Source: Mucilaginibacter sp. SMC90 (GTDB lineage Bacteria > Bacteroidota > Bacteroidia > Sphingobacteriales > Sphingobacteriaceae). Taken from it: a stretch of DNA of 64,000 nt. Both the position numbers and the translations under genes were made by a program. The stretch spans positions 5,270,001-5,334,000 of the forward strand of contig NZ_CP094527.1 in the NCBI RefSeq assembly GCF_022811725.1. The letters run 5' to 3'. This document shows positions 61,018 through 64,000 of this stretch, one piece after another; the stretch's first letter is position 1, and every line of letters begins with the position of its first letter. The notes beneath the pieces were generated by a model. It was not told the DNA's origin and made no database searches. It was given only the letters and a program-made list of their open reading frames with translations.

Positions 61018-64000
61018 TTATTCACCTGCAGCTCCGGCAACATATTTGGTTGCATAGTCCGCTTCCTTATTTTGCAATACAGATTTATAATAAAGCAGCA
61101 GAAAATCATATACACCTAATTCGTGAACCTGCTGCCTGATCTTAAACAGGCGGTTCATACTCATTTGCACAAGGCTTACCAAAAGCAGGTACAGATCCAG
61201 CGGTACAGTGCCTGATGAAACAAGTTCAGCAATCAGTAAGGTTGCCGGCCTGTTATTTAAACTCCGGTACCGCAGCAAATCGTCGCCTATGATTACAGCG
61301 CCTTCGGCAAAAAGCCCTTCAACTTTGTTACGGTAATGCCTGTACTTAAATGTGAGTTGTTTAGAAAACAGGTTTTCATCATTAATATCTGTATGTGACG
61401 ATGCCGCAAGCAATTCCATAAACTCCACTTTTTGCGTAAGATGGAAGTCAAAATCATTCAAAAGCCTGTCAATTGACAATAGGCCCCAAAGCCACCTTGC
61501 CTCTTCAAAATTTTCGGTCATATCGGCTCTTGATATGAGGCTGGCTATAGCAAGGCTATCGTTAAAAAACAATTGCTCAACAAGCTCAATTGATGCTTCT
61601 CCATACCGCTCCAGCTCGCGCTCGTAGGTATCAAACTGTACTTTCCAAATCTGTTTAGATTTAATGAGAGCCGAAAATGTATTATTAATACTTTGAATTA
61701 CCCTGCCCAGTGCAAATACCGAAGCCAGGTGCACCCTAAAACGTACATGAGGCTCAGGGTCGGCATACCGTATATAAAACCACTGGTCTATCAGGTCTTC
61801 ATGATAAAGCTTTTTGCTTAGCTGTATCAGCTCATTTCCAATTATTTGCTCGGCAGTATTAACGCCGCAATATAGTTTCACATACAGCCATTCATCGCCC
61901 GGAAAAAACTGGCGTTTGGCCGCATTTGTACTAAGCGGCACCATGCCCGCATATGTACCGGGGGCTTTTTCACCCCGCTTTAAAACAGCAACAAACTGGT
62001 TACCGATAAGCTTTTCATCCTTCTTTTTAAGAACAATATTATTGCGTTCGCCTATATATTCCTTTAAAATAATCTCCTTCTTTTTTTTGCAGGATGATAG
62101 CCAGGCAGCAACCTCAAGCCTGCTGGCGGTGTGTACTACCAATTCATTGTCGGTATCTGTAAAAACAAATGCTTCGGGTAAATCCCAATATTTAACAAAA
62201 CGGCCCCATGCCTCATCATAATCAACAGCCAGCTCTTTTAACAGTTGTTGTAAATTGGCATTGGTCATGTACCATGTTTTTAAAGCTAATATTACGCCTT
62301 CGTACACAACCCTCGGGGTTTTAGTCACTCCAAGTTCGGGTAAAATATCCAGGTTAAAACCAAGTTGATATTTTGAATCCTGGCATTGCAAATCGGCCAG
62401 AAACTGGTATGCAGTTAAGGCTGTCATGCCATAATTATATGCAGTATTTAAACGGGGGATGATCCGTTTGCCCAGTTTGGCAGAGCGCAGTATAACGTTG
62501 TTCCCTTTAACAGACACCAGTAAATCTGTTAAATTAACTTCCTGGCCGGCCCCATTTGCCAGTGTTTGCAACTGGTGGTTTCTGTAGGGACCAGAAGTAA
62601 AGTTCCCCAGGCAATCATCCGGAGTGTGTACAATTTCGGCAACTATTGCCGGTTCATACACACGTGCTTCAGTTTCTGAAATCTCATTCAGGATTTGGCC
62701 AAAATTACTTTCATTACTGGCCAACCGGCCAAGCATCACAGTACCCGCAGGCCAACCGCAATGTTCAAGATAAAGTAAAGGGTCATTATGGCCCGAAACG
62801 CGGAAAACTACCGAAAAACTCGGCGGCAATTCGTCGTCATTGATCTTAATATTGTCAAACTGCGACTTTTCTATATTAATGATATCCTGTCCCGGATTAT
62901 TGACAATCTGCCCGATAAGCCATTTTACAGCACTGGTATATTGCGGATCCTTATCATCTGTTTTAGAACCAGCCGGCTCCGAATAACGCTTTACCGGGTA
63001 GCCAATGCCTTTTTCAGGATCAAGCACATCCTTTAGCGGGATTTCCTGCTCATGATAGCGGTCGCTGAAACGCTTTATAAAGGTTTTTAAATTTTCGCTT
63101 TGATACCTGGGGCTGATCCGGTTAAGCATATCAATTGCATCAAGCAATTTATCAGCATATGCTTTATCAAGCGTAGCTGAAGCTCCCTGTCTAAAATAAT
63201 CAACCTGCAACAGCGTCCCCTGTGAGGCCTCACCTGTCAAATCTTTCAAAATCATAGCAACCTTGTTATTTTTTATAATTACACTATCAGTGCTGCTCAG
63301 CACCTGCTTAATGGCATTTAGTTTTGATAAATAGCTTTGCGCTGTTATGCTCTTATTTGCTAACCGGGCAAAAATCCCAATGGTATGGTCAAGGTATTCT
63401 TCGCCATCGGCACGGGGTTCAAGCTCGCTCCACAAAATCCTGTCTTCAATAAGTTTGTTCAAAAAAATGGCAGCATCTTCCTCTTTTTTTCCAAGGGCTT
63501 GCACTATAAATGAACTTATTGAACTATATGGCCTGCTACTTTCGCAAAACCTGATAACCTCCCGCAGCTCGTCAGATGTCCTTACCGGCGATGCTTTATA
63601 TTTACCATGATTTAAAGCCTGATGATCAATTTTGCGATAGGCCCCGTTAAAAGCATACAGCGTTTTACTAACACTAAAGCTTAACATGTTGCGTATAGCC
63701 CCATCATTTGTTAAATGACGGTTTATATTAATTGCTGCCGCCACATTGAGCCTTACATACAGGTATTCAATACCAAGCTGCAAATCTGTAGTATCGCCCC
63801 AGCTAACGGGAGCGCAACCGGCAAATAACCCCAATGGGCTTGTGCCGGTTGCGCTTCTGTTGATAAATTTGGCAAGGGTTATTTCAAGCTTCTCCCTTTT
63901 CTTTGCTTCGCTAATGTCATCTATATGCAAAACCGCATCGTATAAATCCTTAGACGTGAGCCAAAGTGCCTGCATAAACAGTTCATCTTTAGCAAACTGC
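61018..64000 (-). CDS. Lanthipeptide dehydratase LanB (class I), N-terminus outside window
   Basis: At least 994 codons: the frame stays open to the window edge (…QFAKDELF before the in-frame ATG at 63975), so the true start lies beyond. Typical features are PLYxAL-like FMQALWLTSKDLYDAV and FINRSATGTSPLGLFAGC at the N-terminal side (glutamylation domain), and a C-terminal SpaB_C/thiopeptide-type domain of about 290 residues (FFPGDEWLYVKLYCG, RYADPEPHVRFRVH). LanB adds glutamyl-tRNA-derived glutamate to Ser/Thr of a precursor and eliminates it to dehydro residues. A terminator follows, so cyclase, transporter and precursor genes must lie past 64000. No precursor is seen in the 60.8-61.0 kb gap. 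Confidence 0.9.
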   Translation of the reverse strand, partial: QFAKDELFMQALWLTSKDLYDAVLHIDDISEAKKREKLEITLAKFINRSATGTSPLGLFAGCAPVSWGDTTDLQLGIEYLYVRLNVAAAININRHLTNDGAIRNMLSFSVSKTLYAFNGAYRKIDHQALNHGKYKASPVRTSDELREVIRFCESSRPYSSISSFIVQALGKKEEDAAIFLNKLIEDRILWSELEPRADGEEYLDHTIGIFARLANKSITAQSYLSKLNAIKQVLSSTDSVIIKNNKVAMILKDLTGEASQGTLLQVDYFRQGASATLDKAYADKLLDAIDMLNRISPRYQSENLKTFIKRFSDRYHEQEIPLKDVLDPEKGIGYPVKRYSEPAGSKTDDKDPQYTSAVKWLIGQIVNNPGQDIINIEKSQFDNIKINDDELPPSFSVVFRVSGHNDPLLYLEHCGWPAGTVMLGRLASNESNFGQILNEISETEARVYEPAIVAEIVHTPDDCLGNFTSGPYRNHQLQTLANGAGQEVNLTDLLVSVKGNNVILRSAKLGKRIIPRLNTAYNYGMTALTAYQFLADLQCQDSKYQLGFNLDILPELGVTKTPRVVYEGVILALKTWYMTNANLQQLLKELAVDYDEAWGRFVKYWDLPEAFVFTDTDNELVVHTASRLEVAAWLSSCKKKKEIILKEYIGERNNIVLKKKDEKLIGNQFVAVLKRGEKAPGTYAGMVPLSTNAAKRQFFPGDEWLYVKLYCGVNTAEQIIGNELIQLSKKLYHEDLIDQWFYIRYADPEPHVRFRVHLASVFALGRVIQSINNTFSALIKSKQIWKVQFDTYERELERYGEASIELVEQLFFNDSLAIASLISRADMTENFEEARWLWGLLSIDRLLNDFDFHLTQKVEFMELLAASSHTDINDENLFSKQLTFKYRHYRNKVEGLFAEGAVIIGDDLLRYRSLNNRPATLLIAELVSSGTVPLDLYLLLVSLVQMSMNRLFKIRQQVHELGVYDFLLLYYKSVLQNKEADYATKYVAGAAGE

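Overview
The window is about 64 kb of chromosome from a Bacteroidota bacterium, most likely a Sphingobacteriaceae member close to Mucilaginibacter or Pedobacter. The basis is protein style (DUF4296, DUF4905 and DUF2723 families, FadL next to a lipid-type SGNH lipoprotein, a fused Bacteroidota LanB), the near absence of Shine-Dalgarno sequences, several TAnnTTTG -7 promoter boxes, and intergenic gaps packed with long palindromic repeats. There is no phage, plasmid, rRNA or CRISPR array. The only RNA gene seen is one tRNA-Gln(CTG).

Layout. 1-5.2 kb: minus-strand operon SWIM protein, DUF5691, MoxR AAA+ ATPase, DUF5682 (cut by the window edge). 5.3-13.7 kb: small metabolic genes (outer-membrane barrel, zinc alcohol dehydrogenase, nitrilase-fold hydrolase, SDR), a three-gene operon with a secreted intradiol dioxygenase, an unknown protein and a pirin-like cupin, then FabH, a hotdog thioesterase and YitT. 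13.7-16.7 kb: operon GNAT, DUF3298 lipoprotein, aspartate kinase, unknown protein. 16.7-23.7 kb: repeats, YggS, DUF4296 lipoprotein, MutS2, VOC, SGNH esterase. 24.0-25.8 kb: scoA and scoB split by a four-helix-bundle gene enclosed in a perfect 36-bp inverted repeat. 26.3-29.6 kb: uridine kinase, LysM/RlpA protein, DUF4905, Dps, tRNA-Gln.

29.6-44.7 kb is a lipid-catabolism block: dienoyl-CoA-reductase-like SDR, enoyl-CoA hydratase, acyl-CoA synthetase, thiolase, bifunctional 3-hydroxyacyl-CoA dehydrogenase/hydratase, a frameshifted DUF2147 gene, a truncated acyl-CoA-binding protein, acyl-CoA thioesterase, acyl-CoA dehydrogenase, an AraC regulator, a FadL-type porin and an SGNH lipoprotein. Together they can import fatty acids, activate them and run the beta-oxidation cycle; the CoA-transferase pair at 24-26 kb could handle ketoacid products. 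44.7-60.8 kb is mixed: VOC, patatin, an orphan secreted protein, PAP2, NHL lipoprotein, a MarR/MFS/isochorismatase operon, GH25 lysozyme, a divergent DoxX/HxlR pair with three tandem operator-like palindromes, pyrophosphatase, MscS, DUF2723 transferase, metallophosphoesterase. From 61 kb to the end is a class I lanthipeptide dehydratase that runs off the edge, so a RiPP cluster probably continues beyond.

The most unusual content is intergenic: at least two dispersed palindrome families (A and B below) with several copies each, two of which carry smaller inverted-repeat elements nested inside, one with an intact 8-bp target duplication.
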